35,109 nucleotides of DNA from Granulicella mallensis (lineage in GTDB: Bacteria > Acidobacteriota > Terriglobia > Terriglobales > Acidobacteriaceae): NCBI RefSeq assembly GCF_014203225.1, contig NZ_JACHIO010000036.1:1-35109 (forward strand), in the 5' to 3' direction. Below the pieces are notes generated by a model. That model was not told the origin of the DNA and made no database searches. It saw only the letters and a program-made list of their open reading frames with translations. Shown here one piece after another: positions 1 to 8,001 of this stretch. Within the stretch, counting starts at the first letter, position 1, and each line of letters opens with the position of its first letter. Position numbers and translations under genes: made by a program.

Positions 1-85
1 GTGGGTCTGCATGGCGTATCTTCCTCCGGATGGATTATCTGTGCCTCGAGCACGTACCAGGAAGGTACGCCGCTCTTCATACCAT

Positions 86-233
86 CTGAGCCGTACGCGA
101 AGGACCCCCGAATTTTGCACAATGCTGGCGGAGGAGAGCCCGTGCCTATAGCTGGCGATGCCTTCTCCGTGGCCCCGATGCAGACGGTGTGGTCCCCCAT
201 TTGGGGGTCCTTCGCGTACCGCTCAGGATGACG
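86..233. repeat. Family A long inverted repeat, copy 1
   Basis: Arms at about 86-112 and 201-226 are near-perfect reverse complements built around CTGAGCCGTACGCGAAGGAC and GGGGGTCCTTCGCGTAC. They are separated by roughly 90 bases of unrelated sequence and followed by GGATGACGACGAAAA. The same arms recur at 2426-2608, 19591-19844 and 28081-28227. Positions 1-252 hold no gene I can support; a short plus-strand open frame at 1-231 runs through the repeat and looks incidental. The element lies downstream of the tsaE stop. Confidence 0.8.
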
Positions 234-252
234 ACGAAAAGCAAAACTCGCC

Positions 253-705
253 CTAATCTCTCCACCGCACATGCAGCAGCCGCTCGTTCTCCACCTCGCC
301 CTGCGTGATCACGATCTCAGCATCCGCGCGCTCCATCACGCTGGGAAACTTGTCCCCCCACTCCACCAGCACCAGCGCATCGGGTTCATCGGCCATCTCC
401 CACAGACCGAGCCCCTCGACCTCCGCTTCCGTCTCCAGGCGATACAGATCCAGATGGAACAACCGCACCTTGCGGCCTCGGTACTCATGCACCAGCGTGA
501 ACGTGGGACTGACGACCTCTTCCGCATCGGCCGCCCCCAGGGCAGCGGCCATTCCCTTTACGAGCGTCGTCTTTCCCGCGCCTAGCTCGCCACGCAGCAC
601 CACCAGCTTCGGCGCGCGCAGCAACTCGGTCATGATCTCGCCCAGCCCCAGCGTTCCGCCCACACTGCGCGTCCGCAGCCGCTTCTCTCTTGTCCACTCC
701 TTCAT
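253..705 (-). CDS. tsaE: tRNA threonylcarbamoyladenosine biosynthesis ATPase TsaE
   Basis: This is the P-loop ATPase that works with TsaB and TsaD to place N6-threonylcarbamoyl on A37 of ANN-decoding tRNAs, in the cytoplasm. The 150-residue product has a Walker A motif GELGAGKTT at 39-47, the family motif SPTFTLVHEY at 66-75, HLDLYRL at 84-90 and VEWGDKF at 114-120. Its length is close to E. coli TsaE. A start at 747 is possible, but ATG at 705 has AAGGAG five bases upstream and overlaps the nnr stop as ATGA, which indicates translational coupling, so I chose it. nnr-tsaE adjacency is common in bacteria. Identification is secure. Confidence 0.95.
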   Translation of the reverse strand: MKEWTREKRLRTRSVGGTLGLGEIMTELLRAPKLVVLRGELGAGKTTLVKGMAAALGAADAEEVVSPTFTLVHEYRGRKVRLFHLDLYRLETEAEVEGLGLWEMADEPDALVLVEWGDKFPSVMERADAEIVITQGEVENERLLHVRWRD

Positions 706-2330
706 CCCTGCTCCTTGCTGTGATTCGTCGCCATTCCGGCGATCCATGTAAATCCGTCGGCATCAACGACCCGCGAACGAAAAGCCTCGTACAGATGCCC
801 CACCGTATCGGTTGCGAGCACCGTATGCTCATCCTGGGCCAGCGTCGCGAAGTCTCCCGCCAGCCCATGCAGGAACACCGCCGATTCAACAGCGCGTGCA
901 ACATCGTCCGGGTGTTGCCCCAGCATCGCGGTCACAATGCCCGTCAGAATATCGCCGCTGCCTCCCTTGCCCATCGCCGGATTCCCCGTCGTATTCACAG
1001 CGATGCGGCCATCCGGATGCGCAATCAGGGTGCGCCAGCCTTTGAGCACCAGCGTAACGCCATGCTCGGTCGCAAACCGCCGTGCCAGGCCGATGCGATC
1101 GGCCTCAACCTCTTTCACGGTCAGGCCAGCCAATCGAGCCATCTCACCCGGATGCGGCGTCAGCACGATCGTTCGCGGCTTGCCATCCATCTTTGCCTTC
1201 TTCACGACATCGTGCAGCAGAGAGGTATGCCCGGCCAGCGCATTCAGTGCATCGGCATCGATCACCATCGGCAGCGTAACGCGTTCCACGAACCCACGCA
1301 CAAACTCCGGCGTCGTTCCCTCTTGCCCCAACCCCGGCCCAATCCCCACGACCTTAATGCCCTTGAGCGACTCCGCCAGCTTCTCTTCTTCCAGTAGATC
1401 CAGCGGCAATCCCTCTGTATCCTGCTCCAAAGGCTCCAGCATCAACTCCGGCGCAATCGACGCAACCGTCGGCAGAATTTCGCGCGGGACCGCGGCCGTT
1501 ACCAGGCCTGCACCAGCACGCATGGCGGCGAGACTCGCCATCGATGGCGCACCAGCCTTGCCGTATCCTCCACCAAGGATGAGCACGTGCCCGAACTTTC
1601 CCTTGTTGCCGTTGACGTCGCGAGGCGCCTCCGTCAGGGCCTTCGAAGCACCGGCCCAATGCAGTTCCGTCTGCGATACAACTGCCGCCTCAGGGGTTCC
1701 GATGGGCGCGACCACCACTGGGCCAAAGGTCCTGCCAGGAGTCAGGTGTCCAAAGACATGTGCAAGCTTTGGCGCGACGAAGGTCACGACAGCATCGGCG
1801 CGAAAGGCCTCTGCTTTCTGCTCCAGCGAGTCGGCATCCCACCCACTCGGCAGATCGATGGCAACAACTGGAACCGCCGTCTTGGCAAACAACTCGCGAG
1901 CAGCCAAAGCCAAACCACGCAGAGGTGGCTTGAACCCTGTCCCCACCACGGCATCGACGATCAATGCCGCACCGTCAAGTGCAGCCTCTAGATCTTCTTC
2001 ACTCTGCGCCTCTAAGACCTCGACGTCCGGCTGTGGAGTGGTACGTTCGAGTGCGACAGCAGCCTCACCTTTTACCTCGCTCACAGAGCCAAGCAAAACG
2101 ACTCGAACCGTACGACCCGCCTGCGCGAGATGCCGTGCGGCGGCGAAGCCATCGCCACCGTTATTGCCCTTGCCGCAAAGCACAACGACAGTGCCTTCAT
2201 TCGCATAGTGCCGCAGACAGAACTTCGCGACAGCCGCGCCGGCATTCTCCATCAACGTGGCAATCGGCACACCCATCTCGACGGAACGGCGATCAGCCTC
2301 GCTCATCTCCTGCGCTGTAAGAATCTTCAT
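702..2330 (-). CDS. nnr: Bifunctional NAD(P)H-hydrate epimerase / ADP-dependent dehydratase
   Basis: This metabolite-repair enzyme epimerises R-NAD(P)HX and dehydrates S-NAD(P)HX back to NAD(P)H using ADP. The 542-residue product is a fusion. The N-terminal YjeF_N epimerase domain (about 1-225) has MENAG at 28-32, GKGNNGGDG at 53-61 and PSGWDAD at 161-167. The C-terminal ribokinase-like dehydratase domain (about 235-530) has ILGGGYGKAG, DADALN at 358-363, TPHPGEMARL at 391-400 and GNPAMGKGGSGD at 449-460. The start at 2330 (MKILTAQEM) has AAGGAG eight bases upstream and matches the usual N-terminus; an in-frame start at 2399 would add 23 residues of no family character. The stop overlaps tsaE by four bases. 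Confidence 0.95.
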   Translation of the reverse strand: MKILTAQEMSEADRRSVEMGVPIATLMENAGAAVAKFCLRHYANEGTVVVLCGKGNNGGDGFAAARHLAQAGRTVRVVLLGSVSEVKGEAAVALERTTPQPDVEVLEAQSEEDLEAALDGAALIVDAVVGTGFKPPLRGLALAARELFAKTAVPVVAIDLPSGWDADSLEQKAEAFRADAVVTFVAPKLAHVFGHLTPGRTFGPVVVAPIGTPEAAVVSQTELHWAGASKALTEAPRDVNGNKGKFGHVLILGGGYGKAGAPSMASLAAMRAGAGLVTAAVPREILPTVASIAPELMLEPLEQDTEGLPLDLLEEEKLAESLKGIKVVGIGPGLGQEGTTPEFVRGFVERVTLPMVIDADALNALAGHTSLLHDVVKKAKMDGKPRTIVLTPHPGEMARLAGLTVKEVEADRIGLARRFATEHGVTLVLKGWRTLIAHPDGRIAVNTTGNPAMGKGGSGDILTGIVTAMLGQHPDDVARAVESAVFLHGLAGDFATLAQDEHTVLATDTVGHLYEAFRSRVVDADGFTWIAGMATNHSKEQG

Positions 2331-2410
2331 CGGCGAGACTCCTTGGGCCCCTTCAAGCAGTTTCGCAGTTGTAGCAGGGATGCGCCAAATGGCGTTCACC
2401 TCTAGTGGTT

Positions 2411-2608
2411 GTTGTTTTTGCCTTTCGTCGTCATCCTGAAGCGTAGCTGAAGGACCCCCGCATTTTGCGCGGCCACGGAATCTTCAGGACAGGCACAAAG
2501 CGAAGGGGCACGATTTCAATCGTGCCCCTTCGGTCCTTCTTTACCCATATCATTCGTGGTGAAACCACAATGCGGGCTACGCCTCACGATGACGGCGAAA
2601 GACAAAAC
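2411..2608. repeat. Family A long inverted repeat, copy 2 (degenerate right arm)
   Basis: The left arm at 2426-2467 reads as in the other copies (CGTCGTCATCCTGAAGCGTA then GAAGGACCCCCGCATTTTGC). The right arm at 2569-2608 (AATGCGGGCTACGCCTCACG, then ATGACGGCGAAAGACAAAAC) has lost the GGGTCCTTC core, so pairing is partial. It fills the gap between nnr and the upstream transpeptidase gene and encloses the hairpin at 2501-2532. Confidence 0.65.
2501..2532 (-). terminator. Stable hairpin between the transpeptidase gene and nnr
   Basis: Arms 2502-2515 and 2518-2531 are perfect 14-base reverse complements (GAAGGGGCACGATT / AATCGTGCCCCTTC), giving a very GC-rich stem. On the minus strand the following bases are CTTTGTGCC, only weakly T-rich, so a Rho-independent terminator is plausible but not certain. 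It could equally be a stem belonging to the surrounding repeat. Confidence 0.4.
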
Positions 2609-2612
2609 GCCC

Positions 2613-3881
2613 TTACTGCCCCGCGTGCTGCAACCCCGTAGACGACGCAGACTCAGGCGTCGGCTTCGACTGGAAGTAATTGCGCTCATACATCGCGCGA
2701 TAGAACTCTCCGGTCAACTCCGCGGCCTTGGGCCCGAAGACCTGCCTGTCGCCCTCAAGGAAGATCACCGTCACAATGCGGCCTGTCGGCGCATCGCCAT
2801 ACGACACGAACCAACCGTACCGCGTACCGTTGTTGGAGCACGTTCCCGTCTTGCCGAAGACCGGAAACTGCACAAAGTTCGACCGCAGCGAGCGAGCGGT
2901 TCCGTTGGAGAAGTTAACCGCCCCCTGCATGCCCGGCAGAATCTGAGGAATGATCTGCTGAATGTCGAGAAGCCGCTTCACCTTCGGCTCAAACGAGGCG
3001 ATCGCCTCCGGCGTCGTCGGATGCTGCAGGTAATAAAGTGTGCCACCATTGGCGATCGCGGAGACCAGCGCGCCAAGCTGCAACGGGGTCATCGAGATGC
3101 TCTCGCCAAACGAGCACATACGGCCTACGCCACCTTCCGCCCTGGGCAGCTCCGTATCAGGATAAGTACCCAGGTGTTCCCCCGGAATGTTGTAACCAGC
3201 CAGCTCGCCCAGGCCGAACTCATTGGCATAGTGCTTCACACGCTCGAAGCCCATCGCCCGGCCCAGCACCTCAAAGTAAAGGTTCACGGACTTCGCCAGG
3301 GCATGCGTCAGATCGAGCGAGTAATGCCCGCCAAGATTCACCGGCGTATCGCTCTTGACCAGGCCCTCCTGCAACGCCGCCAGCGCAACTGCGACCTTGA
3401 TCGTAGAGCAGGGCTCGGCGCCGGAGCTGAGCGCCAGCTTCTGGTTCACCATCGCAAGAATGCGCCCGCTGGAAGGATCGATCGCCATCGCCGTGCCGTT
3501 CATGTTGCCCAGTGCTTCGATAGCAGCCGCACGCACCACCGGATCTTCACCCGTCGTAATATCGCCCTCGGTCAGGTTGTCGTTGAAGCTGCTCGCGGTA
3601 AAGCGCTCAGAGTAACGACGCACAACTTCCCTGCGTCCCCGGACATGCACGATCCGTCCATGACCCGTCGTAACCTGCTCCCGGCGTGTGCTTACCTGTT
3701 CGCGGCGCGTTGCTGGCCGCCGGCTCTCAGAACCACGACGCGCAGCCACCGCATGGCTCTTATGCGCCGAGACAGTACTGTGACTCGCGGCCGCGCGATG
3801 TCTCTTCGGTGCCGCAGCCTGCAGGACGGAGACCCCACCCAACATCGCGAAAAGTAGAACCAGTGCACTCCGTCTCATCAT
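2613..3881 (-). CDS. Secreted penicillin-binding transpeptidase-domain protein
   Basis: A penicilloyl-serine transferase fold (PBP transpeptidase or class D beta-lactamase-like) of 422 residues. It has an N-terminal signal peptide (hydrophobic 5-22, ending near QAAA), then an Arg/His/Ser-rich segment at about 26-95, then the catalytic domain. The active-site motifs are present: SxxK as S159-T-I-K162, SxN as S198-V-N200 and KTG at 344-346. There is no PBP dimerisation domain and no transmembrane anchor beyond the signal. It starts 18 bases after the ftsZ stop with GGGGAG upstream; a second ATG three bases on is equally possible. Position after ftsZ suggests a role in or near the septum, which is inference. 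It could be a carboxypeptidase, a transpeptidase or a beta-lactamase-like sensor; sequence alone does not decide. Confidence 0.85.
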   Translation of the reverse strand: MMRRSALVLLFAMLGGVSVLQAAAPKRHRAAASHSTVSAHKSHAVAARRGSESRRPATRREQVSTRREQVTTGHGRIVHVRGRREVVRRYSERFTASSFNDNLTEGDITTGEDPVVRAAAIEALGNMNGTAMAIDPSSGRILAMVNQKLALSSGAEPCSTIKVAVALAALQEGLVKSDTPVNLGGHYSLDLTHALAKSVNLYFEVLGRAMGFERVKHYANEFGLGELAGYNIPGEHLGTYPDTELPRAEGGVGRMCSFGESISMTPLQLGALVSAIANGGTLYYLQHPTTPEAIASFEPKVKRLLDIQQIIPQILPGMQGAVNFSNGTARSLRSNFVQFPVFGKTGTCSNNGTRYGWFVSYGDAPTGRIVTVIFLEGDRQVFGPKAAELTGEFYRAMYERNYFQSKPTPESASSTGLQHAGQ

Positions 3882-3899
3882 CTCTTCTCCCCGAAGGCT

Positions 3900-5444
3900 C
3901 TAGTGGCTACGCCGCAGAAATGCGGGGATATCGAGTTCATCGGTTGCGGGCACGCTCTCAGCTACATGCCCCGCAAAGGCTGAGACCTTCGCCTCAGGCC
4001 ACTGCGACGGCTTCGCCTCTTCCTTGACGTCGTAGGAGGGCGCGCGGCCCTGTGCAGGCTCGGGCCACATCCCTTGCTGGCTGGCGCGCAGTTCATCGTT
4101 CGGCTTGCGGAAGAAGTCGTCATCGAACACCGAGGCAGCCACGGGCAGCAGCTCGGGGCTGGACTCCGAGATCTTCGCGCGCTCCGAGGCATTCCCCGCT
4201 ACCGAGACGACGGGCTCATACTCCGGCTCCATAAAGATACGAGGCGATTCGCTTTCGCGAGGGGCCTGAGCTTGCGATACCGGCAACTCCACCTTGCCCG
4301 CCTCTTCATGCGGCTCCTTCTCGATAGAAGTCTTCTCAGGCTGCACCGGCACTTCGCTGGCGAAGCGCACATTGGCCGGCCGCTGCTCGATGCGCGGCAA
4401 CACAGCCTCACTGCGTGTCGGCAGCGTCGACTCGGCGAGCATGCGATTGCGGCGCTGAGGCATCTCATCGCGAAAACCCGTAGCAATCACGGTAATCTTC
4501 ACGTCCTCGCCCATCTTCTCGTCCAGCACCGCGCCAAAGATGATGTTGGCATCTTCGTGCGCCGCATTCTGAATAAGCGTCGAAGCCTCGTTGACCTCAT
4601 TCAGCTTCAGGCTGCTCGAGCCCGTGATATTGATCAGGATGCCGCGCGCTCCATCGATGGCACCGGCCTCCAGAAGCGGAGACGCCATCGCGGCCATCGC
4701 AGCTTCGCGAGCACGATCCGGTCCCGAACGCACAGCCGTTCCCATCACCGAATAGCCCATGCCCGCCATCGTCGTCTTTACGTCGGCGAAGTCGCGGTTG
4801 ATGACGCCGGGAATCGTAATAATGTCCGAGATTCCCTGGACGCCCTGCCGGAGCACATCGTCCGCGATGCGGAAGCTCTCGAAGAAACCTGCATCCTTGG
4901 CAACAGCGAGCAGCTTCTCGTTCGGAATCACAATCAGCGTATCGACCGACTCCAGCAGCTCCTGCATGCCGCGCTCGGCCTGCATCATGCGGCGCTTGCC
5001 TTCGAACATGAACGGGCGCGTCACGACGGCAACCGTCAGCGCTCCCATCTCACTGGCGAGCGAGGCGATGACCGGCGCAGCACCCGTCCCGGTGCCACCA
5101 CCGAGGCCTGCTGTGACGAACACCATGTCCGCGCCTTCCAGCGCTTCGATAATCTTGTCGGAATCTTCCAGGGCGGCGCGACGGCCGACATCCGGATTCG
5201 CTCCCGCGCCCAGTCCGCTGGTCAGCTTCACGCCGAGTTGCAGCTTTACCGGGGCATTGGAGGTTTCAAGAGCTTGAGCATCGGTGTTGGCTGCGATAAA
5301 CTCCACGCCTTCAACGTTTGCGGCGATCATGCGGTTCACCGCGTTGTTACCGCCGCCACCGACGCCGATCACCTTGATGCGCGCATTGCGCTGCGTTTCG
5401 TCATGGTAATGGATGCGAAGTGCATCGTCGGGCTGATAGGGCAT
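3900..5444 (-). CDS. ftsZ: Cell division protein FtsZ
   Basis: Tubulin-like GTPase that polymerises at midcell and recruits the divisome. The 514-residue product has the nucleotide-binding [13 protein letters not shown] region at 27-39, the tubulin signature GGGTGTG at 115-121, and the T7-loop acids in NRDFAD (N216, D218, D221). A long poorly conserved linker (about 330-495) precedes the C-terminal tail DIPAFLRR, which binds FtsA and other partners. The linker is long for the family. The start at 5444 (MPYQPDD) has AGGAG seven bases upstream; an upstream in-frame start at 5474 lacks support. Unlike the usual order it does not directly follow ftsA: a barrel gene and two repeats intervene. Confidence 0.98.
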   Translation of the reverse strand: MPYQPDDALRIHYHDETQRNARIKVIGVGGGGNNAVNRMIAANVEGVEFIAANTDAQALETSNAPVKLQLGVKLTSGLGAGANPDVGRRAALEDSDKIIEALEGADMVFVTAGLGGGTGTGAAPVIASLASEMGALTVAVVTRPFMFEGKRRMMQAERGMQELLESVDTLIVIPNEKLLAVAKDAGFFESFRIADDVLRQGVQGISDIITIPGVINRDFADVKTTMAGMGYSVMGTAVRSGPDRAREAAMAAMASPLLEAGAIDGARGILINITGSSSLKLNEVNEASTLIQNAAHEDANIIFGAVLDEKMGEDVKITVIATGFRDEMPQRRNRMLAESTLPTRSEAVLPRIEQRPANVRFASEVPVQPEKTSIEKEPHEEAGKVELPVSQAQAPRESESPRIFMEPEYEPVVSVAGNASERAKISESSPELLPVAASVFDDDFFRKPNDELRASQQGMWPEPAQGRAPSYDVKEEAKPSQWPEAKVSAFAGHVAESVPATDELDIPAFLRRSH

Positions 5445-5675
5445 GGGAAATCTCCTGAGGTGATTGCGAAACACCTTTCTAGATTCTGCACGTAGAAACA
5501 GAGGAAAGCTCGCAGGAAAACTACGTGCGCATCAAGTTCGATTACATTTCTGCAGAGAAACCAGCATCTGCCCGTATTTTCTTAGAGGCTGCCACTCACG
5601 AAGACCATTCTCTGCGTGCCGAGATGTCAGCAGATCTGCTTCGGGCAAAGCCTCACGAAGAATTTGCAGGGCCTG
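5445..5675. other. ftsZ upstream region without a recognisable gene
   Basis: No coding frame with family character or ribosome site was found here. The only plus-strand open frame (5464-5700) lacks a convincing start and runs into the repeat. The segment separates ftsZ from the inverted-repeat element and is where an ftsZ-specific promoter would have to lie. I could not pick out a clear sigma-70 pair. Confidence 0.4.
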
Positions 5676-5786
5676 GAGCAAATCTCCTGTAGGTGTATAG
5701 CGAAACCACAACGTTTATGGCCGTTTTTCCCCAGAAAAACGGTACTGAACGCCCGATTCAACTTCCCATCAACAGGAGATTTGCTC
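5676..5786. repeat. MITE-like 111-bp element, copy 1
   Basis: Perfect 15-base terminal inverted repeats: GAGCAAATCTCCTGT at 5676-5690 and ACAGGAGATTTGCTC at 5772-5786. Inside is a hairpin CCGTTTTT-CCCCAG-AAAAACGG. A second copy in the same orientation lies at 6632-6743 and shares most of the interior, including the hairpin and CCCGATTCAACTTCCCA. It encodes nothing, and its size and termini fit a miniature inverted-repeat element or paired REP unit. Confidence 0.85.
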
Positions 5787-5835
5787 TAAATCGGAAGGCA
5801 TGGCCTCAGCCATGCCGTCTCACTGCCCTTTATCT

Positions 5836-5880
5836 CTCTTCCTGTTGTTGCGCCGTTTAGCTCCGCAACAACAGGAAGAG
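5836..5880 (-). terminator. 17-bp hairpin downstream of the barrel gene
   Basis: Arms CTCTTCCTGTTGTTGCG (5836-5852) and CGCAACAACAGGAAGAG (5864-5880) pair perfectly over 17 bases around an 11-base loop, about 35 bases past the stop of the barrel gene at 5916. No T-run follows on the minus strand (AGATAAAGG), so termination strength is uncertain; it may act in 3'-end protection. Confidence 0.5.
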
Positions 5881-5915
5881 GTCTTCAAAGATCTTGACCG
5901 ACAGAAAAACAACTC

Positions 5916-6611
5916 TTACTTCGTCGGCAGATGAAACACAATTCCGGCGCCGATAGACTGCAAGCCGACTGAGGTCGTGGAACCAGGTGTACCTGTGCTT
6001 CCAAGACGATTCATATTTCCAAGGCCAAACTCAATCGCGCGGATATCGATGGTTGGAGCAATGCGTATGTCCGCACCGATGAAACCTTCATAGCGGAAGA
6101 AGTTGTCATAGAGCCGGGGAGGAGTCGGGCTGCTCGGAAAGGAGATAGACGTACCAAACGGTTCCGTAACGTTGCTGCTCGTCCATCCAAACGCCATCTC
6201 GGCATAGGGCTTCAGCCATTTGACCGGCGTATGCACCGTGCCCTTGATACCGGCAAGCACGGTATTGGCTCCCGTTGTATTCAGCCCGCCTGCCCCACTC
6301 GATGCGGACTTATTCGCGCGGTCGTGGTTATAACGAAGATCCACACCCAACCGCACCGGACCAACGTTGCGGAAGTCATAGGTTCCGCCAAGAAAAACAC
6401 CGGATGGGTTCACGTGGTTGTTAGGAGTCGTAAGGGCACTGGGGTTGGTGGTGAAACACTGCGCTCCCGGATCGGCGGTCTGCGGGTCGAAACACGTAAT
6501 ACCGGTCATGCGGGTTGCGGAATACCCGATATACACGCCAGCTTGAGCACGCGCCATAAGACCGCACCCCAGCCACAAAAGAACGACACCAAGCCACTTG
6601 CCAAATCTCAT
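5916..6611 (-). CDS. Putative outer-membrane beta-barrel protein
   Basis: A 231-residue protein with a signal peptide (hydrophobic 5-20, ending near ARAQA) and alternating aromatic/polar strands typical of small outer-membrane barrels, such as GGTYDFRNVGPVRLGVDLRY and a C-terminal strand IGAGIVFHLPTK. It resembles the OmpA/OmpW-like 'outer membrane beta-barrel' group of Acidobacteriota in style, but I cannot assign a specific family. The start at 6611 has only a weak ribosome site (GGTATCT). The gene sits between ftsA and ftsZ, and a copy of the 111-bp element lies on each side, so it looks like an insertion into the division cluster and probably does not take part in division. Its promoter would lie in or beside the upstream repeat copy. 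Confidence 0.75.
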   Translation of the reverse strand: MRFGKWLGVVLLWLGCGLMARAQAGVYIGYSATRMTGITCFDPQTADPGAQCFTTNPSALTTPNNHVNPSGVFLGGTYDFRNVGPVRLGVDLRYNHDRANKSASSGAGGLNTTGANTVLAGIKGTVHTPVKWLKPYAEMAFGWTSSNVTEPFGTSISFPSSPTPPRLYDNFFRYEGFIGADIRIAPTIDIRAIEFGLGNMNRLGSTGTPGSTTSVGLQSIGAGIVFHLPTK

Positions 6612-6631
6612 AGATACCAGTCTACCGTCTA

Positions 6632-6743
6632 AAGCAAATCTCCTGTAGGTGTACAGGCGAAGCCTCGATATTTATGGCCGTTTTTCCCCAGAAAAACGGT
6701 GCTGCAAGCCCGATTCAACTTCCCAGTAACAGGAGATTTGCTC
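6632..6743. repeat. MITE-like 111-bp element, copy 2
   Basis: Same orientation and structure as 5676-5786. Its left terminus (6633-6646) matches 14 of 15 bases and its right terminus ACAGGAGATTTGCTC (6729-6743) matches exactly. The central stretch TTTATGGCCGTTTTTCCCCA and the following AGAAAAACGG hairpin arm are shared with copy 1. It occupies nearly all of the gap between ftsA and the start of the barrel gene. Confidence 0.85.
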
Positions 6744-6774
6744 TCAGAACGGCATTGCGCTCACTGCACCCCAG

Positions 6775-8001
6775 CTAAAAACTGCCTGCGAAGATCGACT
6801 TCAGTTTCTGCCGCAGCCCCTGCTCCTCGCTGGCCTTGCGGACCTGCGTGCGGTGCGTATACAGCAGCATCCCGATGGCCGCCGAAAACTCCGGCTTTGC
6901 CAGTTCTGAAGGCATACGGCTCAGCGGCACCGGGTAGCCGATCCGGGCAGGCACGCGCAGCAGGCTTTCGGCGTTGTCCAGCAGACCGAGCAGGTTTGCC
7001 CCGCCGCCGGTAAAGACACAGCCCGCACCCATCGCCTCCAGCACGCCACCCGAGCGCAGGTTATCGCGAAGCATCGTCAGCAGCTCGCGGGCACGAGGCT
7101 CCAGGACCTCCGCGAGAAAGCGCTGGCGCACCATGCGCGCCGGCTGTCCCCCGGTCGCCAGGTCTCCTCCGACCTCAATCTCATTGAGCTGCGGAACGGA
7201 CGTCACCACGCAGTTACCATAGGTCCGCTTCAACTGCTCGGCCTCTTCCACACTGACATGCAGCCCGACAGCAAGATCGTTGGTAAAGTGATCGCCGCCG
7301 ATGGGAAGCACCGCCGTATGAGCCACCGATCCTTCAAAGAACACCACCAACTCCGTCGAGGCCGCGCCGATGTCCGCCAGGCAGACACCCAGCTCGCGCT
7401 CATCGGCCGAGAGAACAGCCTCCGCCGCCGCAATGCCTTCGAAGATCGTGTCCATTACCTCGAGACCGGCCTTGTTCGCGCAGGTCACGACGCTCTGCAC
7501 CGCGCTGCCGGAGCACGTCGAAAGATGCAGATTCACTTCCAGCCGATTGCCCACCATCCCGACCGGATCGTGGATGCCGGCCTGGTCGTCGAGAATAAAC
7601 TGCTGCGGCAGCAGGTGCAGCACCTCGCGGTCGGGTGCGAGCCCGATGGAGCGGGCGCGATCGATCGCCGAGCGAACGTCCTCGCGCGTGATCTCCTTCA
7701 TCCGACTGCCCATGCTGATGCCGCCCTGCGAGTTCATGCCACGAATATGCGGTCCGCCGACACCGACGACCGCGGTTTCGATAGGCGCTTTCGTCACGCG
7801 CTCTGCCGTCAGCGCCGCCTGGTTGATGGCCTCAGCCGCAGGGCCGAGGTCGGAGATGACACCACGCCGCATGCCCCGGGAGGCCTCGACGCCATGACCG
7901 CGATAGCGCAGGACGCCATCGGTAAGCTCCGCCACCAGCACGCAGCTCTTCGAGCTTCCCGCGTCCAGTACGGTAATCAGATTTTCGTTTCTCGGATTCA
8001 T
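6775..8001 (-). CDS. ftsA: Cell division protein FtsA
   Basis: Actin-like ATPase that tethers FtsZ filaments to the inner membrane. The 408-residue product has the phosphate-1 motif VLDAGSSKSC near the N-terminus, the SHS2/1C domain (about 85-165, including GGISMGSRMKEIT and HLLPQQFILD), the phosphate-2 motif LADIGAASTELV, the adenosine motif FTGGGANLLG, and a C-terminal amphipathic helix (LRQKLKSIFAGSF) that would be the membrane-targeting sequence. The ATG at 8001 overlaps the ftsQ stop as ATGA, so the pair is translationally coupled. The next gene downstream is not ftsZ but the barrel gene. Confidence 0.97.
   Translation of the reverse strand: MNPRNENLITVLDAGSSKSCVLVAELTDGVLRYRGHGVEASRGMRRGVISDLGPAAEAINQAALTAERVTKAPIETAVVGVGGPHIRGMNSQGGISMGSRMKEITREDVRSAIDRARSIGLAPDREVLHLLPQQFILDDQAGIHDPVGMVGNRLEVNLHLSTCSGSAVQSVVTCANKAGLEVMDTIFEGIAAAEAVLSADERELGVCLADIGAASTELVVFFEGSVAHTAVLPIGGDHFTNDLAVGLHVSVEEAEQLKRTYGNCVVTSVPQLNEIEVGGDLATGGQPARMVRQRFLAEVLEPRARELLTMLRDNLRSGGVLEAMGAGCVFTGGGANLLGLLDNAESLLRVPARIGYPVPLSRMPSELAKPEFSAAIGMLLYTHRTQVRKASEEQGLRQKLKSIFAGSF

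Noticed and set aside
937..2208. 423-residue plus-strand open frame
   Set aside because: It is antisense to nnr, has no family motifs, and its composition (Ser/Ala/Pro/Arg-rich) is what high-GC genes give in other frames.
4074..5495. 473-residue plus-strand open frame
   Set aside because: Antisense to ftsZ, Arg/His/Leu-rich, no ribosome site or domain signature.
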